From Streptomyces violaceoruber (GTDB lineage Bacteria > Actinomycetota > Actinomycetes > Streptomycetales > Streptomycetaceae), in contig JODI01000153.1 in NCBI GenBank assembly GCA_000720805.1, positions 1 to 10,522 on the forward strand: a stretch of DNA of 10,522 nucleotides, read 5' to 3'. Shown in pieces: positions 1-5,968 of the stretch (the stretch's first letter is position 1; each line of letters starts with the position of its first letter). The translations under genes and the position numbers were made by a program. A model generated the notes under the pieces. That model saw nothing but the letters and a program-made list of their open reading frames with translations. It was not told the origin of the DNA and ran no database searches.

Positions 1-1
1 G

Positions 2-140
2 TTCGTGCTGCTGGACGGGACTCTCCTGCCGATCGACGGGACCGCTGCCGACCGCCCCTTCTACTCCGGCAAACACAAGAGGCACGGGATGAATGTGCAG
101 CTCCTCGCTGATCCATCCGGTCGACTGCTGTGGGTGGCTT
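2..140 (+). pseudogene. IS5-type transposase fragment (both ends missing)
   Basis: The frame opens before the window edge and reads VLLDGTLLPIDG, then FYSGKHKRHGMNVQLLAD and GRLLWV. This is the start of the DDE catalytic domain of IS5-group transposases (DDE_Tnp_4-like), with the first catalytic Asp probably in the LLDGTLLPID stretch. In intact relatives the chain continues after the LLWV strand toward the second Asp. Here the similarity stops at about 136-140 and the frame runs into unrelated residues until a stop at 212-214. The break coincides with the outer edge of a terminal-repeat-like sequence (136-171), which suggests another element inserted there or replaced the rest. The remnant cannot encode an active transposase. 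The family call rests on motif recognition; the 5' part lies outside the window. Confidence 0.7.
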
Positions 141-171
141 CGTTCACGAGTTTCGACAGCAGTTGTTCACC
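136..171 (+). repeat. Terminal-repeat-like sequence, left copy
   Basis: The segment begins GGCTTCGTTCACGAG and continues TTTCGACAGCAGTTG. Its reverse complement recurs, diverged, at 945-980: I count 27 identities over 36 ungapped bases, both copies starting GGCTT and ending CACC. The core TTCACGAGTTTCGACAGCAG also matches the complement of 885-904 at 18 of 20 positions. The copy sits where the IS5-type transposase frame loses similarity, as expected for the end of a mobile element. No transposase for such an element is seen between the copies. Confidence 0.55.
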
Positions 172-276
172 GTCTCGGGAGGCAGCCGGATCGGACCTGG
201 GGCCATGTTCATGAGAACGGGAGGCACCAGGTGGTCCGGCCTCTTTGAGGTCGCTGCGCTCCACCCATGCCCCCAG

Positions 277-798
277 TCACGGCTCTTCCACCAACGGTTG
301 GATCGTCCTCCAGCGTGGGGCGTTGTCATCAGGGACGTCCGGAGACACGAAGTGGAAAGGCACGCGAAGGTGGCCGGCCAGCGCCCGGCCGGCCTCGGCG
401 GCGGCAGCACCAGGAGGAGGGCCGTCAGGTCGGTAGTAGACGCTCGCCAGGTGGCCCTCCCCCTCTGGGGCGTTCATGACCGCAACCAGGAGCACGAACC
501 AGTCGTGCACTGTATCGCCGTCCCAGAGCGCCTCCACCGCTGCCACACGGCCCGGGAGAGCTGCGGCGCGGGCTGTGAGCGAGGGGAGGTCCAGCGGATC
601 AGGCGGTGTGCGCTGCACGCACTCGCCCAGAGCCTTGTATCGCGCGTGAACCACCCGCTCGGCTTCGTGCAGGCCCACCCCCAGCGGGCGCAGCGCCTCC
701 CAGACAGACCTGACCGCCGACAGCCGGCGGTCGCGCAGCACGTCGGCATCGACCTCTCGGCAGGTCCGTTCCTCCAAGTAGGCCCACCAGCCGCTCAC
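277..798 (-). CDS. Hypothetical protein, 173 aa, no family recognised
   Basis: I do not recognise this family. The protein starts MSGWWAYLEERT, has no signal peptide, Cys cluster or obvious membrane segment, and looks soluble. Residues 13-60 are charged and probably helical. Residues 89-109 (EALWDGDTVHDWFVLLVAVM) are Trp- and hydrophobic-rich, residues 124-131 are a Pro/Gly-rich linker, and residues 146-163 (VPFHFVSPDVPDDNAPRW) are Pro/Asp-rich. The GTG start overlaps the TGA of a 13-codon upstream frame in a GTGA arrangement, so translation may be coupled; there is no strong independent ribosome binding site. Codon use is that of a real high-GC gene. It is the only complete gene between the inverted terminal-like repeats (136-171 and 945-980), so it may be cargo of a small element. 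A TACGTTCGAACGTA palindrome lies about 35 bp upstream. The reading frame is likely real; its role is unknown. Confidence 0.7.
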   Translation of the reverse strand: MSGWWAYLEERTCREVDADVLRDRRLSAVRSVWEALRPLGVGLHEAERVVHARYKALGECVQRTPPDPLDLPSLTARAAALPGRVAAVEALWDGDTVHDWFVLLVAVMNAPEGEGHLASVYYRPDGPPPGAAAAEAGRALAGHLRVPFHFVSPDVPDDNAPRWRTIQPLVEEP

Positions 799-833
799 CG
801 GGCCACCAGCCGGGATTTCAGGGTGCGCGTCAT
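795..833 (-). other. 12-residue upstream frame overlapping the hypothetical gene start
   Basis: An ATG at 833 opens a short frame, MTRTLKSRLVAR, whose TGA overlaps the GTG of the 173-aa gene by the sequence GTGA. Such overlaps are typical of coupled operon genes. The frame is also open further upstream, so this may be the surviving tail of a longer gene removed by rearrangement rather than a true leader peptide. No convincing ribosome binding site precedes the ATG; the palindrome at 833-846 abuts it. Confidence 0.3.
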
Positions 834-846
834 ACGTTCGAACGTA
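833..846. promoter_or_regulatory. 14-bp perfect palindrome (candidate operator)
   Basis: TACGTTCGAACGTA is a perfect palindrome immediately upstream of the 12-residue frame and about 35 bp upstream of the 173-aa gene on the minus strand. It continues into AACGT on one side, giving a locally repetitive ACGT-rich site. Position and symmetry fit a dimeric regulator site, but no regulator gene lies beside it. Confidence 0.4.
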
Positions 847-884
847 ACGTCAGGGCTCGGTGCCTGCCCCGGCCCCCCATGGCG

Positions 885-904
885 GTGCTGTCGAATCTCG
901 TGAA
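885..904 (-). repeat. Terminal-repeat-like sequence, inner right copy
   Basis: On the minus strand this reads TTCACGAGATTCGACAGCAC, 18 of 20 identical to the core of the left copy (144-163) in inverted orientation, and 17 of 20 identical to the outer right copy at 954-973 in direct orientation, 69 bp away. Similarity outside this core is poor, unlike the pair 136-171/945-980. Confidence 0.5.
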
Positions 905-944
905 CATTCCGCCCCGGTCTCGTGGGCTTCCCGCCTCCCAAATT

Positions 945-980
945 GGTGCCCAAGTGCTGTCCGATCTCGTGGATAAAGCC
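945..980 (-). repeat. Terminal-repeat-like sequence, outer right copy
   Basis: Read on the minus strand it begins GGCTTTATCCACGAG and continues ATCGGACAGCACTTG. It is the best inverted match to 136-171 (27 of 36). If the two are ends of one element, that element spans 136-980, 845 bp, and holds only the 173-aa gene. The eight bases just outside each end do not match, so no target duplication is visible. Confidence 0.5.
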
Positions 981-1321
981 AGGCGGTCAAGTGCTCGGGC
1001 AGCCCTTCGGGTCCTGGAAGGCTTGCGGGCTGACCGCAGCCGAAGCGGCAGAGCGGGATCGCTGCCCCGACGCGTCGACCGGAACCCTGGCGCCTCGGTT
1101 TCCCGGGAGCGGGACTCAAGGACGATCGCGCGGCTGCCACGTCTCTGCTTCGGTTCAGCCCGCACCTCCGGAGCCGGACGGTCCTCGGTACACCTGTCGC
1201 GCCGGCCCCCCTGTCGTACAGTACTGCTGCCACTGCTGTGCGGGGAGCCAACCGTGGTGGCCGCCCCGCTGGAAGGGGATCCGCTCACCGGCCGCAGCTT
1301 CCACGATGAACCGGGTAAGGG
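981..1321. other. Gene-free stretch, probably decayed sequence
   Basis: Long overlapping frames exist on both strands, but they are rich in Arg, Ser, Gly and Pro, have no family signature, and end without the structure of real proteins, as is usual for out-of-frame high-GC DNA. One minus-strand stretch (about 1230-1350, containing STFTGEGGLTLTRFIVEAA) looks more protein-like and lies in a different frame from the short remnant just upstream on that strand, so the region may hold one frameshifted gene. I cannot name it. Confidence 0.35.
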
Positions 1322-1522
1322 TCAGGCCGCCTTCCCCTGTGAAGGTGCTCGACTGATGGGCGGGCATGAGGACGCGGTGCCAGCCCCGCAATACCCGGCG
1401 TCGGTGGGGTTCTCCGGGTCGTAGAGCTTCTCCGGGCAACGTGTGAGCGCGCCGTTCTGGCTGCACTGGCCCTCCTCCAGGACGAAGTTGCCGTCCTGGA
1501 CCGCGATGGGGTTCTTCTGCAC
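1322..1522 (-). pseudogene. Short cysteine-containing reading frame, possible gene remnant
   Basis: The frame reads VQKNPIAVQDGNFVLEEG, then QCSQNGALTRCPEKLYD and GYCGAGTASSC. The composition is much less Arg/Pro-biased than the shadow frames around it, and four Cys fall within about 35 residues, suggesting it is or was a real protein or protein end. The GTG at 1522 is the first start in frame, but the frame is open further upstream (SLEDHWLRVNLPASVIR) through 1577, with no clear ribosome binding site. A neighbouring frame continues a plausible protein toward 1230, hinting at a frameshift. It has no recognised family; it could equally be an untranslated remnant. Confidence 0.3.
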
Positions 1523-1577
1523 GCGGATGACGGAGGCCGGCAGGTTGACCCTCAGCCAATGATCTTCGAGTGAGCCC

Positions 1578-2035
1578 TCAGCCCGTACCGGCGACCAGTG
1601 CCTCGCCGAGCGGGGTGCGGCGGTAGAGCACGGACCGTCCGGACCGGGCGCGGACGAGCAGCCCTGCGTCTCGCAGGATGGCGAGGTGGTCTCCCACTGC
1701 GCCGGGTGTCATGGAGAGGCTTCGGGCGAGGTGGCTGTTACTGGCCGGGGCGTCCAGCGCCAACAGCAGCCGGGCTCGGGACCGGCCGACCAGAGCGGTC
1801 AGGGCGTCCGGTCGGGGGACACTCTCCTGTTCGCCCCACAGGGCGGCGGTGCCGCGAGCACGATAGATCAAGGTCCTGGGCCAGGGGTCTTCCAGGTGGG
1901 CGGCGATATTCGCGACGAAGACCGAAGGGATCAGCAGGAGCCCGTCGCCGACGAGGCGGACTGTTCCGACTTGAGGGAAGTGGCCGATCTCGACACCGCC
2001 GGCTTGCCAGGCGATGCTCGGGTGCAGGCTCTCGA
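1578..2035 (-). pseudogene. ArsR-type winged-helix regulator, N-terminus lost to IS3 insertion
   Basis: The surviving part ends with an ArsR-like winged helix: ALTALVGRSRARLLLALD, then SNSHLARSLSMTPGAVGDHL and LRDAGLLVRARSGRSVLYRR. The upstream piece (FPQVGTVRLVGDGLLLIPSV, WPRTLIYRARGTAALW) matches the N-terminal half of long Streptomyces ArsR regulators of the DUF5937 type, which are roughly 320-340 residues; about 150 residues remain. Reading upstream, the frame enters the IS3 left inverted repeat at 2035, and everything beyond is the complement of the IS. The missing N-terminal part is not on the other side of the IS, so this is not a clean insertion: flanking DNA was lost or rearranged. 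Without its own start and promoter it is presumably non-functional. Family confidence is good; the regulated genes are unknown. Confidence 0.75.
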
Positions 2036-2061
2036 TGAAGCTTCCCCTTGATCGTGGACAC
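2036..2061 (+). repeat. IS3 left terminal inverted repeat
   Basis: This starts TGAAGCTTCCCCTTGATCG and ends TGGACAC. It pairs with 3294-3319 with three mismatches. The outermost bases TG/CA are normal for IS3-family ends. Confidence 0.8.
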
Positions 2062-2103
2062 CTGGAGACTGGGATCTTGAGGTTCCAGAGGAAGTAGCAC
2101 CAG

Positions 2104-2403
2104 GTGGGAAGCAAGTACACGAAGCGGTACACCGAGGAGTTCAAGCGGGACGCGATCGCGCTCGTCGACTCCTCGGGCAAGACGGTCACCGCCGTTGCCC
2201 GGGAACTCGGCATCAGCTCCGAGTCCCTGCGCGGCTGGTACCGCAAGGCCAAGACGGACCGGGGCGAGGGCGAGTCCGGGGAGTTGACCAGTGCCGAGCG
2301 CGAGGAACTCAAGCGGCTACGCAAGGAAGTTCGCGAACAGCAGCAGACGATCGAGATCCTGAAAAAAGCGACCGCCTTCTTCGTGGGGGACAACGACCGG
2401 TGA
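2104..2403 (+). CDS. IS3-family transposase OrfA (helix-turn-helix subunit)
   Basis: This 99-residue protein is the DNA-binding subunit of IS3-type transposition. Residues 5-48 (YTKRYTEEFKRDAIALV... ARELGISSESLRGWYRKAK) form the HTH_Tnp_1-type helix-turn-helix that binds the terminal repeats. Residues 62-92 (SAEREELKRLRKEVREQQQT, IEILKKATAFF) form a leucine-zipper-like coiled coil for dimerisation. Length and motif order are normal for the family. The start is a GTG at 2104 preceded by AGAGGA at 2087-2092. Near the end, CTG AAA AAA GCG (about 2359-2370) is an A-rich slippery site; a -1 shift there enters the orfB frame without a stop, consistent with OrfAB fusion production in this family, although the six A's are not in the optimal A-AAA-AAG phase. 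The gene appears intact. Confidence 0.88.
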   Translation: MGSKYTKRYTEEFKRDAIALVDSSGKTVTAVARELGISSESLRGWYRKAKTDRGEGESGELTSAEREELKRLRKEVREQQQTIEILKKATAFFVGDNDR

Positions 2404-3286
2404 GCGAGCTGTACCGGTTCATCCACGCGGAGAAGGCGAACTACCCGATCGTCCTGCTGTGCCGGGTCCTGCACGTCGCCCGCTCCTCCTACTGCGCCTG
2501 GCGCGAGAGCGAGGCCGCCCGCCGCGCCCGCCAGGCCGCCAGACGACGCACTCGCGCACGAGATCACCGTGCTGCACATCGCCTCCCGAAAGACCTACGG
2601 TGTCCCGCGCATCCACGCCGAACTGCGGCGTCTGGGACGCCAGGTGAACCGAAAGCGCGTCGCCCGCGTCATGCGCGAGCGCGACATCCGCGGCGTCCCG
2701 GCGCAAGCGTCGCTCGCTGACCCGGCCCGACAAGAAGGCGAAGCCGGCCCCGGACCTGATCGGCCGCGACTTCCACGCCGAGCGGCCCGGCACCAAGCTG
2801 GTCGGCGACATCACCTACCTGCCCACCGCCGAGGGCTGGTTCTACCTCGCCTGCTGGTTGGACCTGGCCACCCGCGAGGTCATCGGCTACGCCATGGCCG
2901 ACCACCACCGCGCCGAACTCGTCGTGGACGCCCTGGACATGGCCCACGGCCGCGGGAACCTGGACCCCGGCTGCGTGATCCACAGCGATCGCGGCGGCGA
3001 GTACACCTCGACCCAATTCCGGGATTTGATAATGGAGTTGGGGCTGCGGCAGAGCTGCGGGCGCACCGGATCATGTTTCGACAACGCCGCCGCGGAAAGC
3101 TTCTGGGCCCTGCTCAAAGAAGAGATCGGCACCCGCAGCTGGCCCGACCGGGCCACCGCCCGCGCCGAGGTCTTCACCTTCATCGAGACCTTCTACAACC
3201 GCCGCCGCCTGCGCAAACACAAGACCTTCGGCTACCTCACCCCAGCCGAGACCAGGCAGCGGCATCAACACACCCTCGCGGCATAA
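2400..3286 (+). pseudogene. IS3-family transposase OrfB (DDE integrase), two frameshifts
   Basis: Starting at the GTG overlapping the orfA stop, frame 1 gives MSELYRFIHAEKANYPIVLL and CRVLHVARSSYCAW, the usual HTH_21-type N-terminus. Near 2541 (GCCGCC-A-GACGAC) the family sequence moves to the next frame, continuing DDALAHEITVLHIASRKTYG and VPRIHAELRRLGRQVNRKR. Near 2697 (GGCGTC-CCGGCGC) it moves again, where family members read GVTRRKR, suggesting loss of two bases. The last frame carries the rve catalytic core: first Asp in LVGDITYLPT, second Asp in IHSDRGGEYTS, Glu in DNAAAESFWALLK, then RRRLRKHKTFGYLTP. So all three catalytic residues survive in one frame, but the N-terminal region is cut off twice. 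The defects may be real decay or sequencing errors in GC-rich DNA. Combined length matches an intact OrfB of roughly 295 residues. Confidence 0.85.
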
Positions 3287-3293
3287 CCATCGA

Positions 3294-3319
3294 GTGTCCA
3301 AGATCACGGGGAAACTTCA
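3294..3319 (+). repeat. IS3 right terminal inverted repeat
   Basis: This reads GTGTCCAAGATCACGGGG then AAACTTCA, the complement of the left end with three mismatches. Its first three bases are the GTG that opens the following small gene, so the repeat is also coding sequence if that gene is translated. Confidence 0.8.
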
Positions 3320-3560
3320 CAACGTCGTCTTCCCGCCCGCCGCACACATCGCCCTCACCGCCGGTGGCCGCCGCGCCCGTCAGAGGCCCGAACGTTTCGT
3401 GGAACTGGCTTTGCACCGGGCTCTGGCCGAACACGCGGACCAGGAAATTGACCGCCTCGACCAGGCGGTACGCGAACTGCTCGCCCACACCACCCCCGCC
3501 TACCTGCTCTCCGCCGTTGGGCACGTCCTCACCCGCCTCTCCGAGAGGTCCCCGTCATGA
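3294..3560 (+). CDS. Small hypothetical protein coupled to the helicase (88 aa, start derived from IS3)
   Basis: The first nine residues (VSKITGKLH) are encoded by the IS3 right inverted repeat; the native protein sequence starts about NVVFPPAAHIALTAGGRRAR. Residues 30-65 (RPERFVELALHRALAEHADQ, EIDRLDQAVRELL) predict as amphipathic helices, and the C-terminus is PAYLLSAVGHVLTRLSERSPS. No known domain is recognised; there is no signal peptide or Cys. Its TGA overlaps the helicase ATG (ATGA, 3557-3560), a strong sign of translational coupling and functional partnership. The original start codon and promoter seem to have been removed by the IS; the GTG at 3294 lacks a clear ribosome binding site, so expression may now depend on IS transcription. 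It could be a helicase partner or loader, but this is inference from position only. Confidence 0.6.
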   Translation: MSKITGKLHNVVFPPAAHIALTAGGRRARQRPERFVELALHRALAEHADQEIDRLDQAVRELLAHTTPAYLLSAVGHVLTRLSERSPS

Positions 3561-5122
3561 ACCCGACCGACGAACAGACGGCAGCCGCCGACGCCTTCCG
3601 CGCCGGCGACCACCTCGCCCTGCAGGCCGGCGCGGGCACCGGGAAGACCACCACGCTCACCTTCCTGGCCCGCGTTACCACCCGCCGCGGCCGCTACGTC
3701 GCCTACAACCGGGCCATCGCCCAGGACGCACGCGCACGCTTCCCCACCACCGTGCAGTGCAAGACCGCCCACGCGCTCGCCTACGCCGCTGTCGGCCACC
3801 GCTACACCCGCCGCCTGAACGCCCCCCGCCGCCCGGCCTGGCAGACCGGACAAGCCCTCGGCATCACCAAAGCCCTCCGCATCGGCGACCGAGAGATCAC
3901 CCAAAAAGCCCTCTCCAACGCCACCCTGCGCACCGTCGCCCGCTTCTGCCACACCGCCGACGAAGCCGTCACCCGCCACCACGTACCCCCGCTGCGCGGC
4001 CTGGAAGACCCCGACCTCCACGCCCAACTCGCCGCCCATATCCTGCCGTTTGCCCGCAAAGCCTGGGCCGACCTGCAACACCCCGACGACGGCGCCGTCC
4101 GCTTCGACCACGACCACTACCTCAAGATGTGGGCCCTCACCCAGCCCCGCATCAACGCCGACTTCCTGCTGCTGGACGAGGCCCAGGACACCAATCCCGT
4201 CGTCGAACAGATCTTCCTCGCCCAGCGCGAGCACGCCCAGCTGGTCATGGTCGGCGACTCTGCCCAGGCCATCTACCACTGGCGCGGCGCCAAAGACATC
4301 ATGACCGGCTTCACCGGCACCCACCTGACCTTGTCCCAGTCCTTCCGCTTCGGCCCCGCCCTCGCCCGCGAGGCCAACCGCTGGCTACACCTGGCCGACG
4401 CCCCGATCCGCCTGACCGGCACCCCCGCCCTGGACACCGAACTCGGCCCCGTCACTCAGCCCGACGCCGTCCTGTGCCGCACCAACGCCGGCGCCATGGC
4501 CCAGGTCATGACCCTCATGGCCGCCGACTACCGAGTCGCCCTCGCCGGGGGAGGAGACAGCCTCCAGGCCCTGGCCCTCGCCGCACGCGACCTGAAGGAA
4601 GGCCGCCGCACCCACCACCCCGAACTGATCCTCTTCCCCCACTGGGGCGACCTGCAGGACTACGCCGCCCACGACCCGGCCGGACGAGACCTCCAACCCC
4701 TGGTCAACCTCGTCGACACCCACGGCACCGACGCCATCCTCACCGCCGTCGCCCGCCTCGCCCCCGAACCACACGCCCAGGTCACCGTCTCCACCGCCCA
4801 CAAAGCCAAAGGACGCGAATGGCCCCGCGTCCTCATCGCCGACGACTTCGCCCGCCCCGAGGACAACACCGCCGACAAGCACCACGACACCACGACGCCA
4901 CCTGAACCCATCGACGACGCCGAAGCACGCCTGGCCTACGTAGCCGTCACCCGCACCCGTCAGTGCCTCGATCTGGGCGGCCTGTCCTGGATCCACGACC
5001 ACCCCGATGGCTCCCCACCCAGCCCGAACCCACCCCTGGAAGGGCGCGGCCAAGCCTCTGACTCGCCTCCAGCTCAACCAACTCCCTGCCGACAGCCGGT
5101 GACATGCGACTCGGCCCGCTGA
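3557..5122 (+). CDS. Superfamily 1 UvrD/PcrA-like DNA helicase (521 aa)
   Basis: This is an ATP-driven DNA translocase or helicase, predicted cytoplasmic. The superfamily 1A motifs are present in order: Q-like motif near residues 4-7 (TDEQ); Walker A AGAGTGKT at 24-31; motif Ia-like region YVAYNRAIA at 48-56; motif II LLLDEAQD at 204-211; motif III VGDSAQAIYHWRGA at 232-245; motif IV LSQSFR at 259-264; motif V VSTAHKAKGREW at 411-422; motif VI YVAVTRTR at 461-468. All key residues look intact. At 521 residues it is shorter than UvrD or PcrA (about 700), so accessory 1B/2B domains are reduced. The tail after residue 480 is Pro/Ser-rich and probably disordered. No nuclease domain is seen. It overlaps the small upstream gene by ATGA. 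Stand-alone SF1 helicases occur in repair, plasmid maintenance and phage defence; which applies cannot be told here. Confidence 0.9.
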   Translation: MNPTDEQTAAADAFRAGDHLALQAGAGTGKTTTLTFLARVTTRRGRYVAYNRAIAQDARARFPTTVQCKTAHALAYAAVGHRYTRRLNAPRRPAWQTGQALGITKALRIGDREITQKALSNATLRTVARFCHTADEAVTRHHVPPLRGLEDPDLHAQLAAHILPFARKAWADLQHPDDGAVRFDHDHYLKMWALTQPRINADFLLLDEAQDTNPVVEQIFLAQREHAQLVMVGDSAQAIYHWRGAKDIMTGFTGTHLTLSQSFRFGPALAREANRWLHLADAPIRLTGTPALDTELGPVTQPDAVLCRTNAGAMAQVMTLMAADYRVALAGGGDSLQALALAARDLKEGRRTHHPELILFPHWGDLQDYAAHDPAGRDLQPLVNLVDTHGTDAILTAVARLAPEPHAQVTVSTAHKAKGREWPRVLIADDFARPEDNTADKHHDTTTPPEPIDDAEARLAYVAVTRTRQCLDLGGLSWIHDHPDGSPPSPNPPLEGRGQASDSPPAQPTPCRQPVTCDSAR

Positions 5123-5206
5123 CAGACCTGGCGATGGGGGAGCGGCGGGCCGACCCGCCTGACGGCCCGCAGCCCGGCTGGCGACGCGCATGCGCGGCGG
5201 TGAAGT

Positions 5207-5223
5207 GGCCCCTGCACGGGGCC
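5207..5223 (+). terminator. GC-rich hairpin downstream of the helicase (possible terminator)
   Basis: GGCCCC-TGCAC-GGGGCC forms a perfect 6-bp stem with a 5-nt loop about 85 bp after the helicase stop. A perfect CGCGCATGCGCG palindrome lies just before it (5185-5196). There is no following T-run, which is common for actinomycete hairpin terminators but leaves the call weak. Confidence 0.35.
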
Positions 5224-5968
5224 GGGTGACGGTGCGCAAGGCGTGAGCGGGTGTTCCTTGCTCTGATCGTTTGAGGAAGCGGACAGCCTTCCGGTTCGTG
5301 TGTCCGACCTCACTCGGCAGAGGACCCCAACAGCGGAACAGACCAAGGCAGTTGACCGTTCACTTAAACGTGGCCGGCGGAGGGGAGAATGTCCCCGGGC
5401 CCACCTATAGCCCATGGGGACGATCGTTCGGCTGAAGCCCCATGGAGCACCCCGCCGAGAGGCGACCGCCCTCCGCATGCCACCGCCCACGGCCCCGGCT
5501 GGTCTCCCCCGTCCAGCCGGGGCTCTGCTCTGCTGACGAGCACCGGCCGCCTGGAAACACGCCGGCGTACAACGGAGCCTCCAGTAATACGCGCACCAGC
5601 AAGGACGTCATGCTCGTGGACCGGGTGGGCATTCCCTCCGGCCCATGTCACGCCGGCACAGACCGCCGTGGTCAAGCCATGATCAGTGCGTCCCTCGATG
5701 GAATACTGAGAGCCTTCTGCCCGCTACCGGAGCCCTCCCGCCCGTCGTTAGGCCGCTGACATGCCGCACCCCCTTGCAGCGGCGTACGACGGAACGTGAC
5801 GGAGCGCTGGATGCCCGGCAGACTCAATGGCTCAAGCAAGAAGTCTCCATCGGCGGTGAGTGGGACGGCCTTGCGCTCGACGCACCGTTGCGTCACCTCA
5901 AGGTCGGCATCGGGGCCAGGGGCGATGCGTTCTCAAGCTGTGAGCCCGACAGGGAGGACGGCACGCGA

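Larger units (their letters stand above)
2036..3319 (+). mobile_element. IS3-family insertion sequence (1,284 bp)
   Basis: Terminal inverted repeats bound the element: left 2036-2061 begins TGAAGCTTCCCC and runs to TGGACAC; right 3294-3319, read on the complement, begins TGAAGTTTCCCC and runs to TGGACAC. I count 23 of 26 identities. Inside are the two genes of an IS3-type element, orfA and orfB, overlapping by GTGA. The 3-4 bases outside the two ends (CGA on the left, CAA on the right) do not match, so no target duplication survives. The left end cuts an ArsR-type gene and the right end fuses to the start of a different gene, which implies an adjacent deletion or recombination between IS copies. 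OrfB carries two frameshifts, so the copy is probably not self-mobile. Confidence 0.88.

Noticed and set aside
279..300. GGCTCTTCCACCAACGG resembling an ISL3-type end
   Set aside because: It is fully explained as the last codons of the 173-aa gene (TIQPLVEEP) and has no inverted partner nearby.
838..846. GTTCGAA-like string as a tRNA T-loop
   Set aside because: It is part of a palindrome; no acceptor, anticodon or D-arm can be folded around it.
130..903. 257-residue plus-strand frame opposite the 173-aa gene
   Set aside because: Arg/His/Gly-biased shadow; the minus-strand frame has normal composition and a coupled start.
1578..2579. 333-residue minus-strand frame as one regulator gene
   Set aside because: Beyond 2035 it reads the complement of the IS3 element; only the C-terminal part is ArsR-like.
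3500..4324. Gly/Val-rich 274-residue minus-strand frame
   Set aside because: It lies opposite the helicase motifs, has composition typical of antisense high-GC DNA, and has no domain.
2569..4905. 778-residue plus-strand open frame
   Set aside because: Only its first part is the middle frame of the broken orfB; the rest is Arg/Pro-rich shadow of orfB and the helicase.
4385..5239. 284-residue minus-strand frame
   Set aside because: Antisense shadow of the helicase C-terminal half with Gly/Val repeats and no ribosome binding site.
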